A stretch of 64,000 bases of DNA from the NCBI GenBank assembly GCA_024234435.1, contig JACKOF010000003.1, positions 1-64,000 of the forward strand, given 5' to 3'. The position numbers were made by a program, and so were the translations under genes. This DNA comes from Pseudomonadales bacterium. Lineage in GTDB: Bacteria > Pseudomonadota > Gammaproteobacteria > Pseudomonadales > Porticoccaceae. Position 1 is the first letter of the stretch, and the number at the start of each line of letters is the position of its first letter. Positions 56,565 to 64,000 of the stretch are shown piece after piece. Below the pieces are notes generated by a model. The model ran no database searches, was not told the DNA's origin, and saw only the letters and a list, made by a program, of their open reading frames with translations.

Positions 56565-57560
56565 TTATTGCCACTGTCGATGATAGGCACCCAGTGTTGT
56601 CTGACTGCCTTCGGAAAGGTTGCCCAATGTGGTCATCCATGAATCCCTGGTCGCGAAACTGCCAGGGTTTGAGCGGTACGCATCCAGCGCCGCACGCCAG
56701 GTTTTGGCAACCTGCTCGACGTACGCTGGCGAGCGCTGCCGCCCTTCGATTTTCACTGACACCACGCCACATTCTGCCAGCTCGGGAATCAACTCCAGCG
56801 TATTTAAGCTGGTTGGTTCCTCCAAGGCATGATAGGTCTGCCCATCCACCTCAAACCGCCCCTTGCACAAGGTTGGGTATCCCGCCTTCTCATCTTTGCT
56901 GTAACAGTCAATCAACACATCGTTTAATCGCGATTCCAAACCACGCTCGGTTTCCTCCCAGCGCACAAACTGGGCTGGCGAACAGGCACCCACGGTATTT
57001 GGCGATTCGCCGGTCATATAGGATGAGAGATAACAACGGCCTTCTGCCATAATGCACAAACTGCCAAAAGCGAAAACCTCCAGATCTACGTCGGTATTTT
57101 TCGCCAGATATTTCACCTGTTTCATGGAAAGCACGCGTGGCAATACCACGCGTTGAACGGCAAAGTTACTACTGAAAAATTCAATGGCTTTGAGGTTGGT
57201 CGTCGAGGCTTGTACCGACACATGGCGTTCGATATCCGGGTATCGGTTCGCGGCGTAATCAAGCACCGCTATGTCAGAGATAATCAGCGCATCCACACCG
57301 CAACCCGCCGCTGTATCAATAGCACTTTTCCATCGGTTCCAACCACCGGGGTGAGCGAAGGTATTTACCGCCAGATGAATTTTTTTACCGCGATCATGGG
57401 CGTACTGCACAGCTTTCTCCAACTTTCGACTGCTGAAGTTCAAGCCGGGAAAATGGCGGGCATTGGTGTCATCTTTCATGCCGAGATAAACGGCGTCGGC
57501 ACCACTATCGATGGCGACCTGCAAGGCAGGAAGATTACCTGCCGGACAAAGGAGTTCCAT
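56565..57560 (-). CDS. ubiU: UbiU, O2-independent ubiquinone hydroxylation protein
   Basis: Partner of UbiV. Cysteines 169, 176, 193 and 232 (in SLCIMAEGRC, GACSPAQ and LCKGRF) coincide with the [4Fe-4S] ligands of the E. coli protein. The start MELLCPAGNLPALQVAIDSG and the family feature VKIEGRQRSPAYV are present. 331 residues. It is divergent from ubiT across 151 bases. Confidence 0.94.
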   Translation of the reverse strand: MELLCPAGNLPALQVAIDSGADAVYLGMKDDTNARHFPGLNFSSRKLEKAVQYAHDRGKKIHLAVNTFAHPGGWNRWKSAIDTAAGCGVDALIISDIAVLDYAANRYPDIERHVSVQASTTNLKAIEFFSSNFAVQRVVLPRVLSMKQVKYLAKNTDVDLEVFAFGSLCIMAEGRCYLSSYMTGESPNTVGACSPAQFVRWEETERGLESRLNDVLIDCYSKDEKAGYPTLCKGRFEVDGQTYHALEEPTSLNTLELIPELAECGVVSVKIEGRQRSPAYVEQVAKTWRAALDAYRSNPGSFATRDSWMTTLGNLSEGSQTTLGAYHRQWQ

Positions 57561-57622
57561 GAAAATACGTCTTAATAAAATCCGCGATTCGGCATTGTAA
57601 GCGGCAACTATATCGAGGCTCC

Positions 57623-57636
57623 TTGACCTGTGTTAA
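57623..57636. promoter_or_regulatory. Possible FNR/ANR-like box between ubiU and ubiT
   Basis: TTGAC-CTGT-GTTAA matches the FNR/ANR consensus TTGAT-N4-ATCAA at 7 of 10 fixed positions. It lies in the divergent promoter region of genes that serve anaerobic ubiquinone synthesis, which makes oxygen control plausible. The match is weak on its own. Confidence 0.35.
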
Positions 57637-57711
57637 TTCCAATTACTTTTAAGTCGATATACTGACACCCAACCCTGTACCCAACCTGTTTTCTGGTGAA
57701 ATAAAACCGTT

Positions 57712-58245
57712 ATGCCCCTGCCAATCAATCTACCGACAACCTTACCAATGGTGTTAGCCCGTCCGTTGGTCAACAACGCCGCCCGCATGTTCAGCCTGCC
57801 AGCCAAACTAGTGCCATTCACTGCGCACAAAGCCGTACTCGACCATGTACTACACACGCTGTTTGCCGAAGCCCTGGCTGACGGGGATTTTGAGTTTCTT
57901 GAAGGATACTGGCTGGAGCTGGAGGTTCGGGATATGGGCCAAAGGTGGTATTTCACCAACGTGAGAAACAAGCTGATGATTCGAAAACAACGCTGCGGCA
58001 GCGATGTGCGGTTTTCGGCAAACCTCAACGATCTGGTGCTTATCGCCGCGCGTAAAGCCGACCCCGACACGCTGTTTTTTCAGCGTCGTTTGCGGATTGA
58101 GGGCGATACCGAACTGGGGCTGGAAATCAAAAACCTGATCGACGGTATCGATCTGAACGCTTTGCCGCTATTACTCAACAAGCTCATGGGACAATGCGCC
58201 GAAATGATTCATCAGGTTGAACTTGAGCAACAAGAACAGCCATAG
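57712..58245 (+). CDS. ubiT: UbiT, SCP2-domain ubiquinone lipid carrier
   Basis: Accessory factor of the anaerobic ubiquinone pathway, related to UbiJ. A sterol-carrier-protein-2 fold (FLEGYWLELEVRDMGQRWYF, with DVRFSANLNDLVLIAARKADPDTLFF) binds lipid precursors. 177 residues. It is divergent from ubiUV, the usual cluster in Proteobacteria. Confidence 0.92.
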   Translation: MPLPINLPTTLPMVLARPLVNNAARMFSLPAKLVPFTAHKAVLDHVLHTLFAEALADGDFEFLEGYWLELEVRDMGQRWYFTNVRNKLMIRKQRCGSDVRFSANLNDLVLIAARKADPDTLFFQRRLRIEGDTELGLEIKNLIDGIDLNALPLLLNKLMGQCAEMIHQVELEQQEQP

Positions 58246-58317
58246 CGCGCCCTTTCGATATTCGTCGGCGCAAGACACCGCAACGCCGAACAACCGGTGA
58301 TTAGTTAAGCACCGCGA

Positions 58318-58347
58318 TCATCCTGTGCTCGATCAAACACAGGATGA
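58318..58347. terminator. Inverted repeat between converging ubiT and apbC
   Basis: A 10-bp perfect stem (TCATCCTGTG / CACAGGATGA) with a 10-base loop sits between the two stop codons, 73 bases after ubiT and 13 after apbC on the other strand. Placement suits a bidirectional terminator, though neither side has a strong T-run. Confidence 0.5.
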
Positions 58348-58359
58348 CTAATTCAGGCC

Positions 58360-59187
58360 CTAGCTAATTTCTATCTGTGGCATCTGATTGCCACCAGCGT
58401 GCTCCAACACCGCTGCCACCCGTTGGGCAATTTCCAAATAACGCTGGCTTTCTGCGGAGTCCGGGTCGGCAACAACCGACGGTGAACCACTACCCACCTG
58501 CTCGCGAATGGCGCGTTTTAAGGGCAGGGAACCCAGCAAGGTGGTTTTGTACTCTTTTGCCACCTTATCACCACCACCCTCGCCAAACACATGCTCTTCA
58601 TGACCACAGCTACTGCACGTATGGGTCGCCATATTCTCCACAATGCCAATGATGGGAACATTCACCTTGGCAAACATCTCAATCCCCTTACGGGCATCCA
58701 GCAGCGCGATATCCTGCGGAGTGGTAACAATGACAGCACCGGAAAGGTTCGCTTTTTGCGACAAGCTCAGTTGAATATCGCCGGTACCTGGCGGCATATC
58801 CACCACCAGATAGTCCAATTCGCCCCACAGGGTTTGCGTTAACATTTGCACCAAAGCGCTGCCTGCCATGGGGCCTCGCCAAACCATCGGCGTTTGATCG
58901 CTGGCAAGATAGCCCATCGACATGGATTTCAAACCGTGCGCTTCAATAGGTCGAAAATAACTGCCATTCTCAACTTGTGGCTTGGTATCGGGGGCAACCC
59001 CCAGCATCATCTGCACGCTGGGGCCATAAATATCTGCATCGAGAATACCCACAGCTGCACCGGTTTTGGCCAGCGCCAGCGCCAGGTTTATGGCCGTTGT
59101 TGATTTGCCGACACCACCTTTACCCGAGGCGACCGCAACAATATGTTTAACATTGGCCAATGTGTTAATCATTTGAGACTCTGACAT
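58360..59187 (-). CDS. apbC: Mrp/ApbC-type iron-sulfur carrier ATPase
   Basis: P-loop ATPase that carries and delivers [4Fe-4S] clusters. The deviant Walker A is SGKGGVGKSTT and Walker B is YLVVDMPPGTGD, with the cluster-bridging CSSCG near residue 200. At 275 residues it is the short form, lacking the N-terminal MIP18 (DUF59) domain found in longer Mrp proteins. It is divergent from metG, a common arrangement. Confidence 0.94.
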   Translation of the reverse strand: MSESQMINTLANVKHIVAVASGKGGVGKSTTAINLALALAKTGAAVGILDADIYGPSVQMMLGVAPDTKPQVENGSYFRPIEAHGLKSMSMGYLASDQTPMVWRGPMAGSALVQMLTQTLWGELDYLVVDMPPGTGDIQLSLSQKANLSGAVIVTTPQDIALLDARKGIEMFAKVNVPIIGIVENMATHTCSSCGHEEHVFGEGGGDKVAKEYKTTLLGSLPLKRAIREQVGSGSPSVVADPDSAESQRYLEIAQRVAAVLEHAGGNQMPQIEIS

Positions 59188-59331
59188 TCTATAACCCTGT
59201 GAACTAATGAAATAAAAAGGGAAAACCTATATAGTTGCGCCCCTTACCACCTGAACTTTTTTACACAAAAATCGAACAGGCTACTCGAAACCGTACAGCC
59301 CATCGCAAGCCCAAACCGAGCCTTATTCAAT

Positions 59332-61362
59332 ATGTCCGAAACGCGCAAAATTCTTGTTACCAACGCACTCCCCTATGCCAATGCCGCTCTGCACCTTGGC
59401 CATATGCTGGAATACACCCAAACCGATATCTGGGTGCGCTTTCAGAGAATGCGCGGCAACGAATGTTACTACATGAGCGCCGACGATGCTCACGGCACAG
59501 CTATTATGCTGCGCGCGGACGAAAAAGGCATCAGCCCGGAAGAACATATTGCCGCCATGAAAACGATCCACGAGGACGATTTTCGCGATTTCATGATCAG
59601 TGTGGACAACTATCACTCCACTCATTCCGAGGAGAACCGCGAGCTCTCCGCGCTAATCTACAACAAACTGGTCGCCAATGATCACATTGCAAAACGAGAA
59701 ATTACCCAGGCCTATGACCCTGAAAAAAATCTGTTCCTGGCAGATCGCTACATCAAAGGCACCTGTCCTAAATGTAAAGCTGAAGATCAATACGGCGACA
59801 ACTGCGAAGCCTGCGGTGCCACCTACTCGCCCACCGATCTGATCAACCCGGTTTCAGCTATTTCCGGTGCGACGCCTGTCGAAAAAGAATCGACCCATTA
59901 CTTTTTCAAGTTGCCGGAATTCACCGACTTTTTAAAAACCTGGACCCGCGCTGGCCATATACAACCCGAAATAGCGAACAAACTCAGTGAATGGCTAGAT
60001 ACCGGCTTGCAGGAATGGGACATCAGCCGCGACGCGCCCTACTTCGGCTTTGAAATTCCCGATGCCCCGGGCAAATATTTCTACGTGTGGCTCGACGCAC
60101 CCATTGGCTACATGGCCAGCTTTAAAAACTTTTGCGACCGTGAAGGCGTTGATTTCGACAGTTACTGGAGCAAAGACAGCACCGCCGAGGTGTATCACTT
60201 TATCGGCAAGGACATTGTTAATTTCCATGCCCTGTTCTGGCCTGCCATGCTGGAAAGCGCGGATTTCCGCACCCCAACCAAAGTATGCGTACACGGTTTT
60301 GTCACGGTAAACGGCAAAAAAATGTCAAAATCCCGCGGCACCTTTATCAACACCCGCACGTATCTCGATCACCTGGAACCAGAGTATTTACGGTATTACT
60401 ACGCCTCAAAGCTTTCCAGAACGGTTGAAGATATCGATCTGAACCTGGAAGACTTTATTCAAAAAGTAAATTCCGACCTGGTGGGAAAAGTAGTCAACAT
60501 CGCCAGCCGCTGTGCCGGGTTTGTAAAGAAACTCAATGACGGCATGCTGGCAGAACAAATTGCCGAACCTGAACTCTGGCAACGGTTTATCGATGCAGAG
60601 CAAAGCATTGCAGACCATTATGAAAATCTGGAATTTGCCAAAGCCATGCGGGAGATTATGGCGTTGGCCGATGCCGCAAACGAATACATCGCCGCCAAAG
60701 AACCCTGGAAACTGGCCAAAGAAGAAGGCAAGCAAACGGAAGTGATTGACGTTTGCTCTCTGGGCATCAACATGTTCCGCGCACTGATTCGCTTCCTGAA
60801 GCCCGTACTCCCGGCCATGACAGAGAAAGCCGAACTGTTTCTGAATGACAGCCTTGACTGGACTGCACCGCTACAGCCTCTGTTGAACCATAAAATTGAG
60901 AATTTCAAACCGCTAATGCAGCGTATCGAACCGGACAAGGTAGCCGCCATGATAGAAGCGTCAAAAGAAGAAACAGCGGCCAGCACTCAGTCTGCCTCAG
61001 CACCCGCCAGCGGACCACTGGCAGATGAACCTATTGCTGATGAAATCGGCTTCGACGACTTTATCAAAGTGGATTTACGCGTTGCCAAAATCATTAGCGC
61101 CGCCCATGTGGATGGTGCCGACAAACTGCTGCAACTCACTCTGGATCTTGGCGGTGAAACCCGCAATGTCTTCTCGGGGATCAAATCCAGCTATCAACCG
61201 GAAGACCTGGAAGGACGACTGACCGTTATGGTCGCCAACCTCGCGCCGCGAAAAATGCGCTTTGGCATGTCCGAAGGTATGGTACTGGCGGCAGGTGATG
61301 ACGAAGGTATTTATCTGTTGTCGCCCGATAGTGGTGCGGAACCCGGGCAACGGGTGACTTAG
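59332..61362 (+). CDS. metG: Methionyl-tRNA synthetase
   Basis: Class I synthetase charging tRNA-Met. The HIGH-like HLGH follows ALPYANAAL. A zinc knuckle (CPKCKAEDQYGDNCEACG) and KMSKSRGTF are present. After an alanine-rich linker (about residues 545-565) a C-terminal tRNA-binding domain (DFIKVDLRVAKI) supports dimerisation. 676 residues, the long form. It opens MSETRKILVTNALPY. Confidence 0.97.
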   Translation: MSETRKILVTNALPYANAALHLGHMLEYTQTDIWVRFQRMRGNECYYMSADDAHGTAIMLRADEKGISPEEHIAAMKTIHEDDFRDFMISVDNYHSTHSEENRELSALIYNKLVANDHIAKREITQAYDPEKNLFLADRYIKGTCPKCKAEDQYGDNCEACGATYSPTDLINPVSAISGATPVEKESTHYFFKLPEFTDFLKTWTRAGHIQPEIANKLSEWLDTGLQEWDISRDAPYFGFEIPDAPGKYFYVWLDAPIGYMASFKNFCDREGVDFDSYWSKDSTAEVYHFIGKDIVNFHALFWPAMLESADFRTPTKVCVHGFVTVNGKKMSKSRGTFINTRTYLDHLEPEYLRYYYASKLSRTVEDIDLNLEDFIQKVNSDLVGKVVNIASRCAGFVKKLNDGMLAEQIAEPELWQRFIDAEQSIADHYENLEFAKAMREIMALADAANEYIAAKEPWKLAKEEGKQTEVIDVCSLGINMFRALIRFLKPVLPAMTEKAELFLNDSLDWTAPLQPLLNHKIENFKPLMQRIEPDKVAAMIEASKEETAASTQSASAPASGPLADEPIADEIGFDDFIKVDLRVAKIISAAHVDGADKLLQLTLDLGGETRNVFSGIKSSYQPEDLEGRLTVMVANLAPRKMRFGMSEGMVLAAGDDEGIYLLSPDSGAEPGQRVT

Positions 61363-61404
61363 GGCACTATTGCCTCTGGTGGCATCTGGTACATCTGGCT
61401 GATT

Positions 61405-62970
61405 TTAACTGTTAACAAGGTGGATACTTTGCTCGGCAAGTCCGGCACCTACTTCAGAGAAGTAATTAAACACCTCATCAATACCGGCTTCTAACAGCAA
61501 GGCCTTTTGGTCTTTATACTTGGCTATGCTGGCCGTTTTTCCCTGATAGCCAACCTGACGGAGCAGCTTTGCCGCCTCGATGCTATCAAGGTAATTTGGC
61601 ATTGAAAAGATAATCAACCGTATAGATTCGAGATTAATACTTGCCCAGAAATCAGGGTCTTCTGCATCGCCCACAATGACACGACGGCCAGCCTGTCGCT
61701 GCTCCTCTATTCGCTCTTTGTCAACATCAATGCCACATACATTCTTTTGCAGATGCCCATGAAGGGCATCATAAGCACCTGAGCCCACACGCCCCATACC
61801 CACGACCAGAACACTGGCGTTGCCAACATCCGGAAAAGGGTCTTCAGGCAAACGTTCAGGGTGTTCAAAATGCTTAATGTAGCTGTTCAGACGTGAGTAT
61901 AATCTGTGGGCATTGGCATTAATAATGCCGGAAAATACAAACGACAGGGAAACAGCAAGCGCCATGATAACCAGCCACTCCTTGGCTAACAGGCCGTATC
62001 CGACACTGACCGAGCACACGATCAGGCCGAATTCACTGTAATTTGCAAGGCTCACAGCACTCAGGAATGCGGTGCGGCTTCGCAGTTTCAGGCGCGTTGT
62101 CCAGACAAAGAACATACCGGCCTTAATGGGTAACGCTATTGCCATAATCAAAGCGACGCCGAGCATGTCGACCGTTGGCAGTGCCGTAAACCCAATGGAA
62201 AGGAAAAAGCCGATCAGGAAAATATCTTTAAAACTGAGCAGAGACTTTGACAGTTCTACAGCTTTCTCGTGTCCGCTCAATAGCACACCGATCACCAACG
62301 CCCCCAAGTGTGCCTTTAAACCGACTAATTCAAACAACTCTCCAAATGAAAGAGCCAGGAAAAAGCCTGCCAACGTCAGTATTTCACCGTGACCGCAGTG
62401 AATAAGTACTCTGTCGAGTACCGGGCGCAACAGTGGTAAAGCGAGCAAAACAAGCGCCCACGCTGATGGTGCTTTGCCTGAAGCGAGTGTGACAAAGATA
62501 ACTGCAGCAATATCCTGAATCACAAGAATACCAATGGCTACTTGTCCATGGCGCGCACGCAACTCACCCCGTTCTTCAAGAATTTTTATCGCGCAGACAG
62601 TACTACTGAAACTCACAGCAAAACCGATTAAAGCCGCAGATTGCCAGTTCAGGTCAACAAAGTACTTGAACCCTAAATAGCCAAACACAAGACTGTTAAC
62701 CGTGGTTAATAACACGATGGCAGCCATATGACCGGAAGCACCGGCCCATATTTCCGTTTTGAACAAACTGCGGATATTCAGCTTCAGACCAATGGTGAAG
62801 AGCAATAAGGTAATGCCAAGATCGGACAAAGTCTGGAGTGAGTCATCAGGCTGAACGCCAAGAGCATGAAGACCAAATCCAGCTGCCAGGTAGCCGATGA
62901 GAGGTGGTAACGTTATCTGTTTAGCGAAAAACCCGAAGACAAAGGCAACTGCAATCCAAATATAATCCAT
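61405..62970 (-). CDS. KefB/YbaL-like cation:proton antiporter
   Basis: Monovalent cation:proton antiporter-2 family protein. About 12 membrane segments in residues 1-370 are followed by a cytoplasmic TrkA-N/RCK domain (VLVVGMGRVGSGAYDAL, with the nucleotide-binding aspartate in GIDVDKE). The membrane core has SFSSTVCAIKILEERGE and VIQDIAAVIFV, which hold the family's transport residues. Probably K+ efflux; 521 residues. It ends 42 bases from the converging metG stop. Confidence 0.88.
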   Translation of the reverse strand: MDYIWIAVAFVFGFFAKQITLPPLIGYLAAGFGLHALGVQPDDSLQTLSDLGITLLLFTIGLKLNIRSLFKTEIWAGASGHMAAIVLLTTVNSLVFGYLGFKYFVDLNWQSAALIGFAVSFSSTVCAIKILEERGELRARHGQVAIGILVIQDIAAVIFVTLASGKAPSAWALVLLALPLLRPVLDRVLIHCGHGEILTLAGFFLALSFGELFELVGLKAHLGALVIGVLLSGHEKAVELSKSLLSFKDIFLIGFFLSIGFTALPTVDMLGVALIMAIALPIKAGMFFVWTTRLKLRSRTAFLSAVSLANYSEFGLIVCSVSVGYGLLAKEWLVIMALAVSLSFVFSGIINANAHRLYSRLNSYIKHFEHPERLPEDPFPDVGNASVLVVGMGRVGSGAYDALHGHLQKNVCGIDVDKERIEEQRQAGRRVIVGDAEDPDFWASINLESIRLIIFSMPNYLDSIEAAKLLRQVGYQGKTASIAKYKDQKALLLEAGIDEVFNYFSEVGAGLAEQSIHLVNS

Positions 62971-63179
62971 AAATTAATGTAAATTCCCGAATAATTAATC
63001 TGAAGCGTATAAGTGAGCCAGTATAAAAGCATCAAAGCTGTAACAGGAATTATTTTTAATTACCCTATAATCGTGTGGTCCTTCAGGGCCGATCTGATAA
63101 TCTGGCGAAACTAAAATCTGTACAGGCTCATATTACTCAATATCTTCAACCCTGCAGGCCATCATAAAAGGTAAGTCTT

Positions 63180-64000
63180 GTGAATTTACTGTTTAAACGC
63201 GTAAGCATTGGTATCGGTATCATTGTCGTCATTATTTTTGCTGTAATGGCGCTTGCTGCTCTGCTGCTTCCTTCTGTTTTACCTGAATTGATAAAGAATA
63301 AGGCTGAAGAACGGGATATTTTATTCACTGTTGAAGAGGTGAATATCCATTGGTTTAAAGGGGTTGTTGAGGTTAATGACATTGCATTGGGGCAGATGAA
63401 AAATAAGCAGCCGCAAGCAAAAATCGCCGAAGTGGTTATTGATGTCGATATGCGTTCACTGTTATCGGGTGAATTGGCTATTGAAAATTTCCGCGTGGAT
63501 GAGGCCAGCCTCCCCATAGCCATAAAGGACGGCAAGTTTTACCTGGCGGGAATCAACCCGCTCTCTCTTACATCAGCGCAGCCCCAAAGCGAAACAACAA
63601 AAGGGGGCACCGACAAACCACTGGTGTGGCGCCTTGAACGCGCAAGACTGAATAATATTGCGGCACAACTGGACCTTAACGGCCATCAGATACCACTGAA
63701 TCTGGATGAGTTGAATACAGGTGCGATTGATTCTCGCCAGTTGCACAAGGGCACACCGATAAATTTGCTGCTGATGGCGCATGAGGCGGAGCTGGATTTA
63801 GCGATTCAGGTAGCAACGCTCGGTGACAGATTCAAAATTAATGGTGCCGTTTCGCTGCACGATTTCAAAATTGAACGATGGCTGCCCACGGCCGCCGCCG
63901 CAGACATCACCTTGCCCTCATCCATCAAAGAAGCCAAAGGCGATATCCGGCTTAAAACGAATATGAATATTAGCCTTAATGACAGCATCCCCGACATCGT
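63180..64000 (+). CDS. AsmA/DUF748-type protein, 3' part beyond window
   Basis: The frame starts at a GTG (63180) with a good AAAGGTAAG ribosome-binding site and stays open to the window edge (273 codons seen). One N-terminal membrane segment (IGIIVVIIFAVMALAALLL) precedes a repeated beta-rich periplasmic region (FTVEEVNIHWFKGVVEVNDI). This is like DUF748/AsmA envelope proteins, which bridge the periplasm and may move lipids. Full length and function are unseen. It is divergent from the antiporter over 209 bases. Confidence 0.72.
   Translation, partial: MNLLFKRVSIGIGIIVVIIFAVMALAALLLPSVLPELIKNKAEERDILFTVEEVNIHWFKGVVEVNDIALGQMKNKQPQAKIAEVVIDVDMRSLLSGELAIENFRVDEASLPIAIKDGKFYLAGINPLSLTSAQPQSETTKGGTDKPLVWRLERARLNNIAAQLDLNGHQIPLNLDELNTGAIDSRQLHKGTPINLLLMAHEAELDLAIQVATLGDRFKINGAVSLHDFKIERWLPTAAAADITLPSSIKEAKGDIRLKTNMNISLNDSIPDI

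Overview
This 64 kb window looks like a chromosomal segment of a marine, respiratory gammaproteobacterium, with a best guess of the Cellvibrionales / Pseudomonas-like side. The guess rests on gene content and order, not on any search. The evidence is a complete iscRSUA-hscBA-fdx-iscX run followed by ndk-rlmN-pilF-rodZ-ispG-hisS-yfgM-bamB-der, together with guaBA-xseA, hda-DUF2066/purMN-DUF3108, arsC-wrbA-DUF2069, and ubiTUV. Base composition is near 50% G+C by eye. I saw no tRNA, rRNA or CRISPR.

Layout. At 1-8 kb lie guaA (missing its last few codons), guaB, xseA, an exported M3 metallopeptidase and an ABC1-type kinase. At 8-14.5 kb is an accessory island: a lipocalin-like protein, a small conserved-looking protein, an APH-fold kinase, a TonB-dependent receptor and a divergent LuxR-type regulator. 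Several operator-like repeats lie in its promoters. At 14.5-31.8 kb is the housekeeping block from der back to iscR, all on the minus strand. It is broken only by a PAS-GGDEF-EAL gene between ndk and iscX. The iscR promoter carries a good match to a type 1 IscR site. At 31.9-51 kb lie trmJ, suhB, avtA, an aldehyde dehydrogenase, a TlpA-like lipoprotein, a YihY-type membrane protein, arsC-wrbA-DUF2069, sppA, nhaA, hda, DUF2066, purM-purN, DUF3108, a double CDGSH protein, DUF3014 and an SdiA-regulated-type protein.

At 51-54.4 kb is a second accessory patch and the most interesting part of the window. It holds a degraded gene, DUF1232 and GNAT genes, a DUF3024 gene, and a membrane-anchored ORF flanked by two integron attC-like sites in the same orientation. 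Both sites fold as imperfect inverted repeats whose arms differ by single extrahelical bases. The proposed cassette's R'' site is complementary to its own first six bases, which is a recognised signature of integron cassettes. No integrase gene is visible, so this would be a CALIN-type remnant (attC sites without an integrase).

At 54.4-64 kb lie sirB2, dcd, ubiV-ubiU with divergent ubiT (oxygen-independent ubiquinone synthesis), apbC/mrp, metG, a KefB-like antiporter and the start of an AsmA/DUF748-type gene cut by the window edge.

How the genes work together: guaBA and purMN serve purine synthesis, and the isc block with apbC and the [4Fe-4S] enzymes IspG, RlmN, UbiU and UbiV forms an iron-sulfur theme. 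BamB, YfgM, RodZ and PilF serve the envelope. The 8-14 kb island looks like uptake and catabolism of an unknown hydrophobic substrate.
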